From: Apiotrichum sp. Y4204
Taxonomy: Eukaryota > Basidiomycota > Tremellomycetes > Trichosporonales > Trichosporonaceae
Reading direction: 5' to 3'
NCBI GenBank assembly: GCA_025531455.1
Contig: JAMYHL010000035.1
Coordinates: forward strand, 124,001 to 188,000
DNA: 64,000 nucleotides
The notes under the pieces were generated by a model. That model was not told the DNA's origin. It saw nothing but the letters and a program-made list of their open reading frames with translations, and made no database searches. Of the stretch, positions 23,601 through 36,415 are shown piece by piece. Positions within the stretch are counted from its first letter, which is position 1. The number at the start of each line of letters is the position of its first letter. The position numbers and the translations under genes are program-made.

Positions 23601-26600
23601 GTAACTCGTGAGCTCGTGAGCTTGCGGTATCAGTTTGGGGCAGACTGACATGGCGCGAGAGTAGGACACAGAGTCCACAAAGTCGGTTCCATGTCGGTGT
23701 CAGCCTCGCAACTCGTATCTACGTGACCGAGTGAGCTCCGATAGCGACCGGCACGGTGTGGGCAGCCCACCGCCCGCTGGAATAGCTCCCGTGGCGCCGT
23801 GGCGGCAGAAATTGCAGGAACTGCAGGCAGACAGTCGGCTAAGAACCGCGTTTTTGCTGGCTGCAGACAGTTGCGCGCTCCGACCGGCGCATGGCGCTCG
23901 TCTTGTGTGTGATCTGTGATCCAGAGATCCCTTGATCCTGTGATCTGCTGTTCCGTGGTCGAAGGGGGGCAATTGGCGTCCCCTGCCGAGAGCATTGAAG
24001 AAGGCGCCAAGGCCAAGTTGGCGCCGCCGGCGCCACGACCACGGGCACCGCGCCTCCTGACCAGCTTCCAGCTTCAGCTCCAGCTCCGAACTTGGGGGGG
24101 TGTGCAGATCAAAGCCAGAAAATGTCTGTCGGCTTCCAGGGTCGCGCTGGCCGTACGCTGACGCCACGCACAGCGCCCAGCTGCCCACCCACTGTGAGCT
24201 GTGGGCATGTGGGGCCGTGCTCTGCCCTGCGACGGCGAAAGAGAAACAAAAAAATTATGTAGAATTCAGTTCTTTTACAGCGGTCAGTATTTCAGATGGT
24301 CAGAACTCCGCCACAGGGATACGGTGATGAGTGCACAGACGGCTGGCTTGGACGATGGATTTCTAGTACTGCAGTTGGAGTTGGAGTGGTCAATCTGTCT
24401 GGAGCTTATCCTCACCTATGACGCTCTTGCGCGGCGACTTGTTTATCCCATGACCTGATAGCTATTGACAGGAGTGGAGCAGTGGCAGAGTGGAGCGCTG
24501 CACAGGTGACCAGACAGGCGATCTGAGAAGGCAAGCCAGGGATCCACAAAGTGGACTTGACCGCCCAGGTCGTCGCCCCGTTCACCATGCACGTGACGAG
24601 GAAAGCGGCCAGGGCAGCTGCGCTTCCTCGAGTGACTGGCGGCCAGTGACGAGGGGGCGGTAGGTGGTGGACGACTGATCGTGACTTTTCGCCAATGCAA
24701 AGGTACCCGAGTGGGGTTGGGATCTCCGTGCTCCGAGGAGTATCCGAGGAGCCCCAACGCTCGATAGTGGGGTGAACCTCCAAGTCACCTGTTGTTGAGC
24801 GATCTGGAGTTGGGAGTCGGTGTCCGCTGAGCGCACAGCGTGCAGTACATCGCCATCGGAACTGAGACGGCGAGGTTCCGCAAGATCCCTCACTCCAAAC
24901 GACGTCGCTTGGGTTGGAGACGGTATCTAACGGTCACCGTTTACCGATGCGATAGCCGGCGTACCTCGTCTCGGTACTGTCCTTCATCTCGTGTGCACAG
25001 TGCTTCATCAATATTAGTGCGTGCATACAGCTGGCAACGCGTTCAGCGTGGCAGATGCTTGCTGCCGCGAGCTACCTACAGCATGACGATCATTGTGCAT
25101 TGCCCAGCTGGGCTGTGCTTCCACTTCAGGCCATGGCAAGCCGCATGTTCCGTGTTCCATATCAAACCCTCAATATGCACCTCGGTGTCCAAGCTCGCAA
25201 ACCTTGCAAGTGCCGTCCCGCTACATCCAATCACTGCCGGCATTGCCGTCAAACCGCGTCCGAGATTCGTGTTCCAGCCATCGCTGCCGCTCGATAGTGA
25301 TGGCTGGGATCCACACTCCGTAATCAAGAATCCATAATCCATATCCATGATCCATATCCCTGATGTCCTATTGGCGTCCACAACGAATGAAGCCAGTCCT
25401 ACAACGAATGCAGTGATCAGTAGTGATCGCAGGGACATGCATCTCCGACTCGGCCACTGATCCCCCAACACGCCTCCTGGCATGCCGCCACAAACCGCCT
25501 TGGCGCAGCTTCGCTTGCCTCCCTGGCATGCCATGCCCTGAGCGGTGACAACCGCCAACCTCGAAATGGGGATTTTCGAATGTCCGGTCGGGGATCAAGC
25601 TGAGGGAGGGTCTATGTATGGATGCATATCGCACACAAGCCGGAATGCGCGCACCCTGGTTGGCCTGGCCATCTTCCAGGCAGGCATTAGCGAGCAGAAG
25701 TGGGCAGCGTGTGTATCCAGCGCCCCGCGAGTCAGTATCAGCAGAAAAGCACGTAGTTGACCGATGGCGGAACTCTCCGACCTGCTGGCCAAACACCATA
25801 ACCTGCAACATGGGCAACTGGGGCAGCTGGAAACACCGCTGGGGAACATTCCGTGGCGATCAGGAGCGAAGCGAGCGCGCGAGCGGGAATGGGACTTGGC
25901 TCTTGGCGCCCGGGGCCAGGCGGGCCACCAGCCCTGCCGTACCTGTGCCAAGATGGGGGACCCGGCGGGCCTGTAGGGCCAGCAGGGCTGGGCAACGCGA
26001 GCGACAGTGCCTCGCGAGGCAATGGGGCTGGCCTGGGTTCTAACCGCTGGAGAGGCAGGCGTAGGTTCGTTTTCATGGGCCGCTGGCAGCGGTGGGTCGT
26101 TAAGCGCGTGTTGCTTGAATGAATACGCGAAACGCGCCCACCGGCGACGCAGCTTGGCTGGGGTCTGGAGTCCCGGTCGTGGTGTGGGGTACAGGTACGA
26201 ACCCTTGCCAAGAGCGGGTGACTGCAGCTGGGTTCAGTCGCGGCGACTGGACACTGGGGGAGCAGGCGAGATACGCTGCGCGGGAATCTGTAACAGGTGG
26301 GCAAGGCGTCAGGTGATGGTCGTGTGAGAGCATGGGAGCTGGCATCTCGTGATACTCGTGACGCGCGTAGCGAGGTATTCTGTATCAGTTGGCGGCACAC
26401 GACAAGGGGCACCCTGCGACAGGCGTGGTACTGTGCGCGCTTCTGCTTGGGCTCACCAAGAGTGCTAGCGCCAACAGCTCAAGCTTCAGAATTCAACCTC
26501 ACACCCATTTTGTCGATCCTCCCGCCCAAGATCGGCGGGTGACAGGGGAGAGGACGAGGCACGCCGCCGCTAGCAACACCCGCCAGCCGCGTTGGGATAC

Positions 26601-29600
26601 CGTGCACGCTGCGCTATTGAGCGGTTATCGCGCTATCGCACAATAGCGCGCTATCTCCTACGCATCATTTCGCGTTGAGCTTGCGCAACTCGCGTTGACA
26701 GGACCGCCAAGCTGTTGCTTTGATGGTATGTTGTTCGGAGAAGCGTAAGTCTGTTAGTCTGGGCGACGCGAGTCTCGAAGTCTCGGCGCGCTAGGCGACG
26801 CGGGCCGCGCCAGGTCCGTATCGGAGCTGGACCCGCATCGGAGCAGAGTCCCTGTCAGGATGGTGGTGTACTGTACTGGACTGGCGAGTCAGGACGCCCG
26901 TGCGAGATTAGCTTGCGAAACAGATACCTCCGATGGGAATTGAAGGTCGGGAATGTGGGATACAGGGTGTGCAAGTGATGGGGTTGGACCAGATCGTTAT
27001 CGCGCCTTTCGAGTGGCGCCAAGTCGCGTCGAGCCTCGAGCTTGGAGGAATGGGGACAGCTGCCACAAACAAATCCTGCTGCCTGCCAACTGCAATTCGC
27101 CACCCAACTGGCCGGGCCTGCTGCCAAGTCGCCAAGGAGCGCAGTGGCGCCCGCGGCGTGGATAGCGAGCGTCGGAGATGAGAGATCCCAAGCCGCCCCC
27201 CCGAAAGAACCGCGAGTGATCAATGATCGGCTTGATTGCAATTAACTCGATTAACCACAACGATGGGCAGTGGGACACTTGGAATGCGAAGCAATGAGGG
27301 GGAACACGATGCAAAGAGGAGAATTCATGTACCTTGCTCTATCTTCCATTGTTCACTGCACGTGTGGTCTGCACCGTGTGAAGGCGATACCGTGTGAAGT
27401 CGGTGCCTCTATCGGAGACCGGTCACCGGCGATGCCACAGTCCTTGCGTCCATCGAGGCCGAGGCAATTGCCCATCATGTAACTCCCCTGTCCTTTGGCT
27501 ACTGCTTAATCCCTCTAATCGCCGATCCCGATCTGCGATAACCACATTACGGGGGACTGATCTGCAGCCGATAGGTCCCTTTCGTTGCGGATCGCGACTG
27601 GCGGGATCCACCACCCACGACAAGGAACATGCCAATCAATCTGTCACGGACAAACGTGTAGCAGCGACCGCCATAATTGGCTCACCATGCTAATCAGAAA
27701 ATCCGGTGGAGGTGCACCGTGACAGAGCGCCGCCTTTCGGAGCGTCGGAGCGTCTAGGAGTTAGCAGCACACCATCGCGCCTCGGATTGAGGATAGTGTA
27801 TCGCGATTAGAACCAAACCGCCACTGTGGATCTGTGGTGCTGATCGTTTAGGTTTAGGCATGGTCTTATCGCGCCACACTACTGGCCACTACCCCCGCTG
27901 GCTCCGAGCCCGCCCGCCGGTGCAGCTCACTCCATTCTCGTAAGCACCCAGCCCTAGCAGCCCTGTAACACGCCATATCGGTGCCTGGTGCGCCGGGGTC
28001 GGCGCTCCGGCGCTCCGGCCAGAATGTCTCGCTCCTTCAGGGCCCGCTCGGCCGAGTCGCAAAACTTCAAGCCTCGAGGCCCGAAAGTGCGATGACGCAG
28101 GCCGCGTTGCATGGCGGACCCCGGACACCGACTTCGGCGGCTCTCCACGGCACTGTGCCTCGGGCACACATGGTGATGGTGGTGCACACTCGAACTCGGC
28201 CCCCTGTTTGGACTGCTCAGTGTCACATGTGCATTGGCATCGTGCTCATGCCCGACTGGCAGACAGACTGGACCCCGTCGCCACCGCGATGTAGTCAGCG
28301 TTCGCAGCCCGAGAACACAGGTGCGCAGACGGCCCCCGTGTCGTGTGCCGCTGCACTTGGAAACCCTCGGCTGCAGAGGCGTTCAGAGGGACTAAGAAGC
28401 TATGTTTGGACTGATGGGCATGTGGCGGGTGCGCTATCGCATGTCGTGTGCACTACTGTGGCGACGGATGCAAGTTAGGCCAACCCCTGTCTCCTCCCCT
28501 GGTCCCTGCAATGCCGACAGCGCAATTGCACGCAGTCGCGCGGCCGCGGAACAGGCCTGCAGCGCTGTAAGACGCCGATATGCCGATCACACAACCCAAC
28601 GGGGAGTCACCACCAGCCACTTCCGACCGACGGCGGTGCTCGCTGTTTATCGCAGTCCGAACTGATAGGGATGATAGGATTCGTCTTGGATGTATCGAGA
28701 CCCTGTTTTGAGAGACTCGACCTCGACGGTCGTGGGTCCGCGGACACCGCAGCCACGATGGTTGCTTCCACACACTACTGGACTACTTGAGGCCGCCCAG
28801 TTCCGCGCTTCCCCGTTCCAGCCACCGAATCCCAGAAAGCCAGACACAGGAACCAGACTTCCGGCCGCGGGACCTGATGACGACATGCGTGTCCCGGTCG
28901 CCACGGTACCACAGTAGATATCACTACTCACACGCCCACGGCGGCCGCAGCACCTGTTGCCATGTACACCATACGATAATCGCCACAGAATCGGCAACTT
29001 GACCGCTGTTGCTCGCAGATGCACCAGCTGCCTCCGAACTTCTGAGGGGCGAAGTTGCTCGCTGATACGAATCCTCACCTGTGCCCTGTGGAGCAACTTC
29101 GGAGACGCCCGTTCGGATTCCTCAGCATGCATACCTCGTGCGGTGCTGCGCACGCCGCCCGGAGCGGACTTCGTCGCCACCGCGCGGACTGGGCGCATGG
29201 GGTCTCGGGCATGTGGACGTTGATCGGCGGCTCAAGTGCGCTAGTGGGCGCCGTGCTCGGCACAGTTGGCCATATGGTGCAATCAAGCAAGATCAGTCCT
29301 CCAATATGTCCGGCCTGGAATTATGAAATGCAGGTCAAGCCACACTTTGCTGGTCAGGATCGGCATCGGCTGGGTCGGCTGTCGGTACGAGGCCGCAGAG
29401 CCCACTACTACTCTTGCTGCGAGTCACAGCTCCTAACCGCGATCTCGCTCCCTGTTCCTGCCCGTGATCACGGGTCTCCGCCGCGGGTTTTGGCGACCCT
29501 GAATGCGAGGAGAAGAGTTAGAGAGGGGAGACGGTGGTCACCGTTTTGGGTTCTCGATATCACCCGTAGGTTGTGAACGATTGGCCCAGCGGCCAGCAAG

Positions 29601-32046
29601 TAGGAGGCACAGAGTTGCATGACCGCACAGGAACCGTTTCTGGGTCACGATGCGTAGGCCGCGGCCAACAGCGCCCTCTGAAGCTCTGCAGGTCCTCGTT
29701 GTTTGTAACTGTATGGAATGCTTAGGTCGCCTTGCTGAATGCTGAAATGGACGGCAACCACAATGCTCAGTTTGAAGGCACGAAGGCACACCCCATGGCA
29801 CTGACAAGCGACACCCCCCACTTGTCGATCTTTGGTGGACTGGACATACCGCGCCTCAGTTATCTGCGCTTCCGAGAATTCTGTGGCATCTCGGAATACA
29901 TAGTGGGGGACTCCCCGCCCGCGGCGAGAGGGTGCGAATTTGAGGAAACCAGGAATTCCCGTAATCACGCCTCTTGGACCCAGGCGGTCGACGTGAAAGC
30001 GCCGGGGGCCAGGCTGTTTAGAAATAGAGGCGAGGACATCCGCACAAGCGCGCGCTCAAAATGCGCGGCCTGGTGGAACACATCTAGGGCGTGAGGCAGC
30101 GCAGAACGCAAGAGCAAGAGCAAGGACTGCGTTGCTTCGGCGCTGGGCCCTATGGCCCACAACGTACCCGATTTTCAGCCACCGTGAACTTGGAAAAGCC
30201 ATCCCGGATGCTGAAAGGCAAGAAAAAAAGAAAAAAAAAAAAAACATCAGCTGGATCAGCAGGTGTGGGAACTATGGAAGTAACCGCCAGTGCCCACTGT
30301 TGCCCGTTTGCTGGTTATGGAAACATGGGCGGACGACTGGACGCGCTTGGCCCTTAGCACCGTCCTGGCCCTCACAATTGCTCTCTCCTCTCTGGGTAAT
30401 GGTCGTGTTTGTGTGCTATTCTATCCCCTTCCCGTTGCCTGCGTTGAGGCGCGCGCCGTTATCCAAACACTGCACCTCAATTGGCTGGGATAGAGGAAAC
30501 GAGGGGTTGAGAGGGTGCGGAGCGCCTGAACTCGCTTGAATTCTGAATCGTCTCTGGATCTCTGGGGCTATTTTGTTGCTCTCCGCTCCCCGATATCGCT
30601 CTCGCGCCCTCGTTGTTCTCCTGCACGCCATTCTGATGCACACAAACACTTCTCAGCCGTGATCCGTGATCCGTGGCCCGTGGTCCGTTTTCGGCCTTTC
30701 CTATTCCTGCTCCCCCTTCCTCCCCTCTCCTCCCCCGCCACCCTGGGACACCCTGGGCCCTTGCCCCTCCAGCCCTTGCATCGTTTGAAAAATTCGATTT
30801 GCGCTCCGTACCTGAAATTCAGGAACCAGAGATGAAGAGATTCCGCGACGATTGAGAGACAGCGTAAGAGGGATGCAGATCAAACGAACTAGCAGAGGCG
30901 AAAAAAAAAGAAGATACTACAGTAATGGAAACCCCAATAGTAATGAGGGCAGACAGACCACTGCCGAGAAACTACACCACGCAGGAAAAAAAAAGCCAAG
31001 CAAACCCCACGCTGTACAGTGCTTCCAGAACACATTGGCCGGATTGCAGAGCATCGGTGTCTTTGGCAAGGCCAAGACTGTCCAACATCTGAGAGGGCAT
31101 GCACCAGAGAAGATGATTATGAGCGATTAGGTGCCCGAAGACAATCAGCAAACAATCATGACGGCATCGTTCCTTCTATGATTCCTCGCCCGCCCCGCGA
31201 CCGCTTCGTCCGCGGCCACTCCCGGAGTCAGACCAGAAGAACCGCACCAGATCACAGTTTCTTGCACTTGTGCGCTGTCCGTGCCTTGATGGTACGCACC
31301 ATCCGTCAGAGGATCAGCGGTTCAAAGTTTGTCCACGGCACTTCGGCCGGGAGGAGTACGGCAGGATGGTGTCGTCAGCCTACCCCATCATAGATCAAGG
31401 TCGCCCCCTCTGTCCTCTGCTATTCTGCGCGTGTCAGGGCCCACAGTCGGTGTCACTCACCTCCCCTCCGGCACTTGCTCCACCCCTCCCCCGCCAGCCT
31501 CCTCCCCCATTCCGCCCGCCTTCTGATAACCCTCCCCTTGCTTCCCTTCTGATGCCCTCACATGGACATATGGGCATCACACAGTTGGGTCATGCGGATG
31601 CTGCGAGATTGCACACGCGGGCGGCAGGCCACCAGAAAGACCTAGGGGAGGAAGTGTGGAGGCCTCTTCCGTCCCTGGATCGCCTGCACAACGCCCAGCT
31701 CGTCAGCCAAACTGGCACTCTAACTCTCTGCTCTGGGAGGCCAGCTGCCGTCTCGCTCCACTCGGTACTCGCTCCTCTCGGATGCGCGGATGCCATGCAT
31801 GTAAGCGGACTAGACACAAACAGAGTTATCGCCCCTACCGCCGCCGCCCGTCCGTTCGCCTCCGTCCGAAGCTGTCAATGGTGTGTACCCTGGTGTGCAC
31901 CTCACTCGGACGATGTCCGTCGTCATCTCCGTACGCCCGCGGACCAGGTAGTGCAGACGGTAGAATGCATGCAATTTTACTCATCGTGTTGGCCCGTTTG
32001 GCCGGTGTTGATAGCTGTCAGTGCATTGGGACTTGCTTTTTAAGAG
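20634..32046. other. About 11.4 kb gene desert
   Basis: I find no exon chain, protein family motif, transposase, reverse transcriptase, rRNA or tRNA on either strand. Open frames are short, overlap on both strands and look like the random frames expected at this base composition. The sequence is rich in locally repeated words (for example GATCTGTGATCC-like words near 23905-23950, ATCCATAATCCATATCCATGATCC near 25328-25360, TCTCGAGTCT words near 23179-23215), a hairpin at 26629-26650 and A-runs near 30225-30244. Plausible contents are long regulatory DNA for PMA1, non-coding RNA, or decayed sequence. Confidence 0.6.
26629..26650. repeat. Perfect inverted repeat (8-bp arms, 6-nt loop) in intergenic DNA
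   Basis: CGCGCTAT, loop CGCACA, then ATAGCGCG. A further partial copy of the arm (GCGCTATTG) lies about 20 nt upstream. No poly-T tail or gene adjoins it, so no terminator call is made. Confidence 0.7.
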
Positions 32047-32742
32047 TGTGACATCTGGCTCGACAAACATTTCTCTTCTCTCACCAACTTTTTCGCAAGC
32101 CACCACTTGTTTCCTTCCTCCCCCCCCTCTTCTCTCCCACCTCTCTCTCCCCCCGCCCCCATTCTCCACCCCGACAACCACACTTATTACTCTACTCTCG
32201 CCTCCGCCCACCCCGACTTATTTTACTACACCCCCCACCCAACCAACATAACAAACCCGCTATAGTCCGTGGAACACACAGCACGAGCAAATTTTTTAGT
32301 ACTCTATTACTATTTTTCATTAATTGCCCTCGTGGTGATTTTTTCTATTCCTCTTTTCAATCCCGAGGTCAAAGCTCGCCCTAGCAAAGCTTTGTTGACG
32401 TAGACGGCCCACACAGACGCCTCTACCTCTGCCCTTTTGCCCCCTCCCTTCGGCCCTCGGTCTCTTCGCCCCTGGCCCCCTTTCCTCCCTCCCCCCACCC
32501 AACCAACCAACCAACCTTTTCACTCCCCCTTTACCCCCTTACCTAACCTCCCCCTCTCTGCTTTTCCCCCTTGATCCGTCACCTGTCCAATCACGGGCTA
32601 CCCCACCACACCTCCCAACACCACAACCGTATTTAGCTAGAAGCTATCCCAAGCTCTCTTCCCCACCTCCCCCCCCCTCAACTCTCCCCCCCCTCTCTTC
32701 TCTCAACCCCCTCCCCCCCCTCTCCCCCTCTCGACGTTCACC
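32047..32742 (+). promoter_or_regulatory. Pyrimidine-rich promoter/leader region of PMA1
   Basis: An almost continuous C/T-rich plus strand (CCCCCCTCT, CTCTCCC runs) interrupted by an A/T-rich block (32290-32350) leads directly into the PMA1 ATG at 32743. C/T-rich tracts before the start are common in strongly expressed fungal genes. No canonical TATA box stands out, and exact transcription start sites cannot be read. Confidence 0.5.
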
Positions 32743-35700
32743 ATGTCCGAGAACGAGAAGCACACTCCGGAGGAGGCTCCTATCAAGTAAGTCCTTGCAC
32801 ACCATCACACCGATCCCCATCGCCAGCAATGTCAAGTTGCGCCTGCCTCCCTCGAAGCATGTCGGCTAGTCACCACTGTACAGTGGTACGATGCGGCACT
32901 GTGCGATGGACCATCCGACAACCAAACATGCCACCTACATGTCAATGTTTGCAGTTGGCACAGCTGCGATGCTGGTCAGACTGGATGGATTACAGGCCAG
33001 CGCAGCTCTGCTGTTCGCATTTGGCCCTGCATCCAGTAGCTAGCCCACCACAGGACTGCTTGGCATTGCTATCCATCGCTGTCCATCACAATCACCATAT
33101 TGTTACATTCATACTAACTCATCTCCAGGGAGTCCTCTCTCCCGGCTGCTGCTGCTGCCGAGCCTGAGAAGAAGAAGCGCGAGTACAAGGAAATGGAGGA
33201 GAAGGAGGGTGGTGACCTCCATGTCAAGGTTGACATGAACACCGTGAGTACCTGTTTTGCGATCCAGCATTAGTCTGCCTATGAGGTTCAAGTATGCCGA
33301 GGTCGGAAAAACCGCACTCGCAACCCCCTATCACCCCCGCTATCGGGTTGGTGCGAGGGAGGGATCACCACCATAGAAACACCATTTAGCTGTGTGCCAT
33401 GGTTTGTGTGGGTGTGTGTGTGGTTCGCCCCTCTATCAGGGCCCACACCCCCGATCCTGACGGTACCGCACGGACGATGACCTGATTGGCGGATTTTTTG
33501 CTTGGATTTGCTTCCGTTGATCACGTGGCTGACCCTTTTTTCAGATCTCCCTTACCGCTGGCGACCTTTACGACAAGGACAAGGTCGACATCGAGCACGT
33601 CGTCATGGAGGAGGTCTTCCAGCTCCTCAAGTGCGACGACCAGGGTCTCACGACCGCCGAGGCTCAGAACCGTCTCGGCATCTTCGGTCCCAACAAGCTT
33701 GAGGAGAAGAAGGAGAACGTCTTCCTTCAGTTCCTTTCGTTCATGTGGAACCCCCTCTCCTGGGTCATGGAGGGTGCCGCCCTCGTCGCCATCGCTCTTT
33801 CGAACGGTGGTGGCAAGCCCCCTGACTGGCCCGACTTCCTCGGTATCGTCCTTCTTCTTCTGGTCAACTCTACTATCGGTTTCATCGAGGAGCGTAACGC
33901 TGGTAACGCCGTCAAGGCCCTTATGGACTCGCTCGCTCCCAAGGCCAAGGTCAAGCGTGACGGTGCATGGAAGGAGGTTGAGTCTTCGGAGCTTGTCCCC
34001 GGAGACCTCGTCTCGTTCAAGCACGGTGATGTCTGCCCCTCCGACTGCCGTCTCATTGAGGCCATTGATGTTTCCATGGACCAGGCTGCCCTTACCGGCG
34101 AGTCTCTTCCCCAGGGCAAGAAGGAGGGTGACGAGTGCTTCTCCGGTTCGACCTGTAAGCAGGGCGAGGCCGAGGGTATTGTCATCTCCACCGGTCCCAA
34201 CACCTTCTTCGGTCGTGCCGCCACCCTTGTCGGCCAGGGCGACGACGGCGTTGGTCATCTCCAGATGGTTCTTGCCCGTATCGGTTCGTTCTGTCTCGTT
34301 TCGATTGGTATCTTCGTTTTCCTCGAGATCATCATCCTCTACGCTGGTAAGCGCTGGCGCTACTCTTACCGTGAGGGTCTCGACAACATCCTGGTCCTCT
34401 TGATCGGTGGTATCCCCATTGCCATGCCTACTGTCCTTTCGGTTACCCTTGCCGTCGGTGCCCAGCAGCTCGCCAAGCACAAGGCCATTGTTACCCGTAT
34501 CACTGCCATTGAGGAGCTTGCCGGTGTCACCATCCTCTGCTCCGACAAGACTGGTACCCTTACCACCAACAAGCTCACCATCGACAAGGAGAACGTCAAG
34601 TGCTACTCGCACTGGGACGTCGAGGGTGTCTGCCTCCTCGCTGCCTACTGCTCCCGTACCGAGAACCAGGACGCCATTGACGGCTGTGTTGTTGGCACTC
34701 TCGCCGACCCCGCCCAGGCCCGTGCCGGCATTGACCTCCTCGACTTCAAGCCCTTCAACCCCGTCGACAAGCGTACCGAGATCACCTACCGTGACAACAT
34801 GGACGGTGGCAAGATCAAGCGCGCCACCAAGGGTATGACCGGTGTTATCATCGAGCTCTGCTCTCGCAACAAGACCAGCGAGCTTGAGGACCGCCTTGAG
34901 GCCGATGTTGAGGAGTTTGCCCGCCGTGGTCTCCGTGCTCTTGCTGTTGCCTACGAGGACGTCCTCGGCGACGACAAGGACGCCCCCGGAAACGGCTTCG
35001 AGCTTGTTGGTCTTCTCTCCATCTTCGACCCCCCTCGTTCGGACACCAAGCAGACCATCGACGACGCCATGGCTCTTGGTGTCAAGGTCAAGATGGTTAC
35101 CGGTGACCAGCTCGCTATCGCTAAGGAGACCGGCCGTCGTCTTGGTCTTGGTGACCACATGTACCCCTCGAAGGTCCTCAAGGAGGGTCCCGAGGCTGGC
35201 GGCAAGCACGCCAACCTTGACGAGATGATCATGGACGCCGACGGCTTCGCTGGTGTCTTCCCCGAGCACAAGTTCGAGATTGTTAAGCGTATCCAGGCTC
35301 TCGGCCACCTCTGTGCCATGACTGGTGACGGTGCCAACGACGCCCCCGCTCTTGCCCGTGCCAACGTCGGTATTGCCGTCGAGGGTGCTACCGACGCTGC
35401 TCGTGGTGCTGCCGACATTGTCCTTACCGAGCCCGGACTTTCGACCATCGTTCACGCCATCTACGGTTCCCGTGTCATTTTCCAGCGTATGCGTAACTAC
35501 GCCATCTACGCTTGTGCCGTTACCATCCGTATCGTCTTCGGTTTCGCTCTCATGGCCTTCATCTGGAAGTTCAACTTCCCTCCGTTCATGGTCCTTGTTA
35601 TCGCTGTTCTCAACGACGGTACCATTATGACTCTCTCGCTCGACCGTGTGCTCCCGTCGACCACCCCCGACTCCTGGGACCTCGCCGAGGTCTTCTCGTT

Positions 35701-36415
35701 CGGTATTGCCTACGGTATCTACCTTGCTCTCTCCACCATTGCTCTCTACGCCATCATGCACGAGACCAACTGGTTCGAGCGCACCTTCAAGGTCGGCCCC
35801 GCCAAGTACGAGTACCAGCCCCCTGCCAACATCCAGCGTGGCTCGGACGACTGGAACCTTGCGCGCCGCAACGCCATGTTCGACGCCAACATGGTCATCT
35901 ACCTCCAGGTTGCTATCATCTCGCAGGCTCTTATCTTCGTTACTCGTTCGCACGGCCCCTCGTGGACTGAGCGCCCGTCGGTTGCCCTTATGGTTGCCTT
36001 CTGCCTTGCCCAGCTTATCTCTTCGATCATTGCTGCCTTCGGCAACTGGGGCTTCTCCAACGTCCGTGGAATCTCGGGTGGCTGGATTGGTATCGTTTGG
36101 GTCTGGAACATCGTCTGGTACTTCCCTCTCGACCTGGTCAAGTTCGCCATGAAGAAGACTGTCATCGCTTGGCTCCAGAGGCGCAAGGCCGCCCACGCCG
36201 AGCCCCTCGTCGACGAGAACGGCGAGCGTCTCCACCGCACCGCCTCGCGCCACGAGTCTCTCTACTCGAACCGTACGTCGTTCCTTGGCCGCGTCTCTCG
36301 TGGCCTCAAGGGCGGCGCCAAGGTCAACATGTCGAAGAACGAGCTCCAGCGCTTCTCTTCGATCCAGGCTCAGCAGTCGGGTGCCGCGCTCCAGCGTGCT
36401 GCTTCGCGTCACTAA
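32743..36415 (+). CDS. PMA1: Plasma-membrane H+-ATPase (P3A-type P-ATPase)
   Basis: Three exons (32743-32786, 33129-33243, 33545-36415) encode 1009 residues. The enzyme pumps protons out of the cell using ATP and energises nutrient uptake. Landmarks: charged cytosolic N terminus (EPEKKKREYKEMEEKEGG); actuator motif TGES at 237-240; phosphorylation motif CSDKTGTLTT with Asp387; KGA-type nucleotide-binding region; hinge GDGANDAP starting at Gly647; and membrane segments such as FCLVSIGIFVFLEIIILYAG. The C-terminal regulatory tail is Ser/Arg-rich (HESLYSNRTSFLGRVSRG) and ends in AASRH. Codon use is strongly biased to C-ending and a few T-ending codons (GGT, CGT, CTT), more than in neighbours, as expected for a very abundant protein. 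The two introns near the 5' end are 342 and 301 nt, far longer than the typical 32-45 nt here. Confidence 0.98.

Noticed and set aside
33521..36412. A 963-codon open frame antisense to PMA1
   Set aside because: It mirrors the PMA1 exon almost exactly. PMA1 avoids the codons whose complements are stops because of extreme codon bias, which opens the antisense frame. The translation is Val/Asp/Gly-rich without domain motifs.
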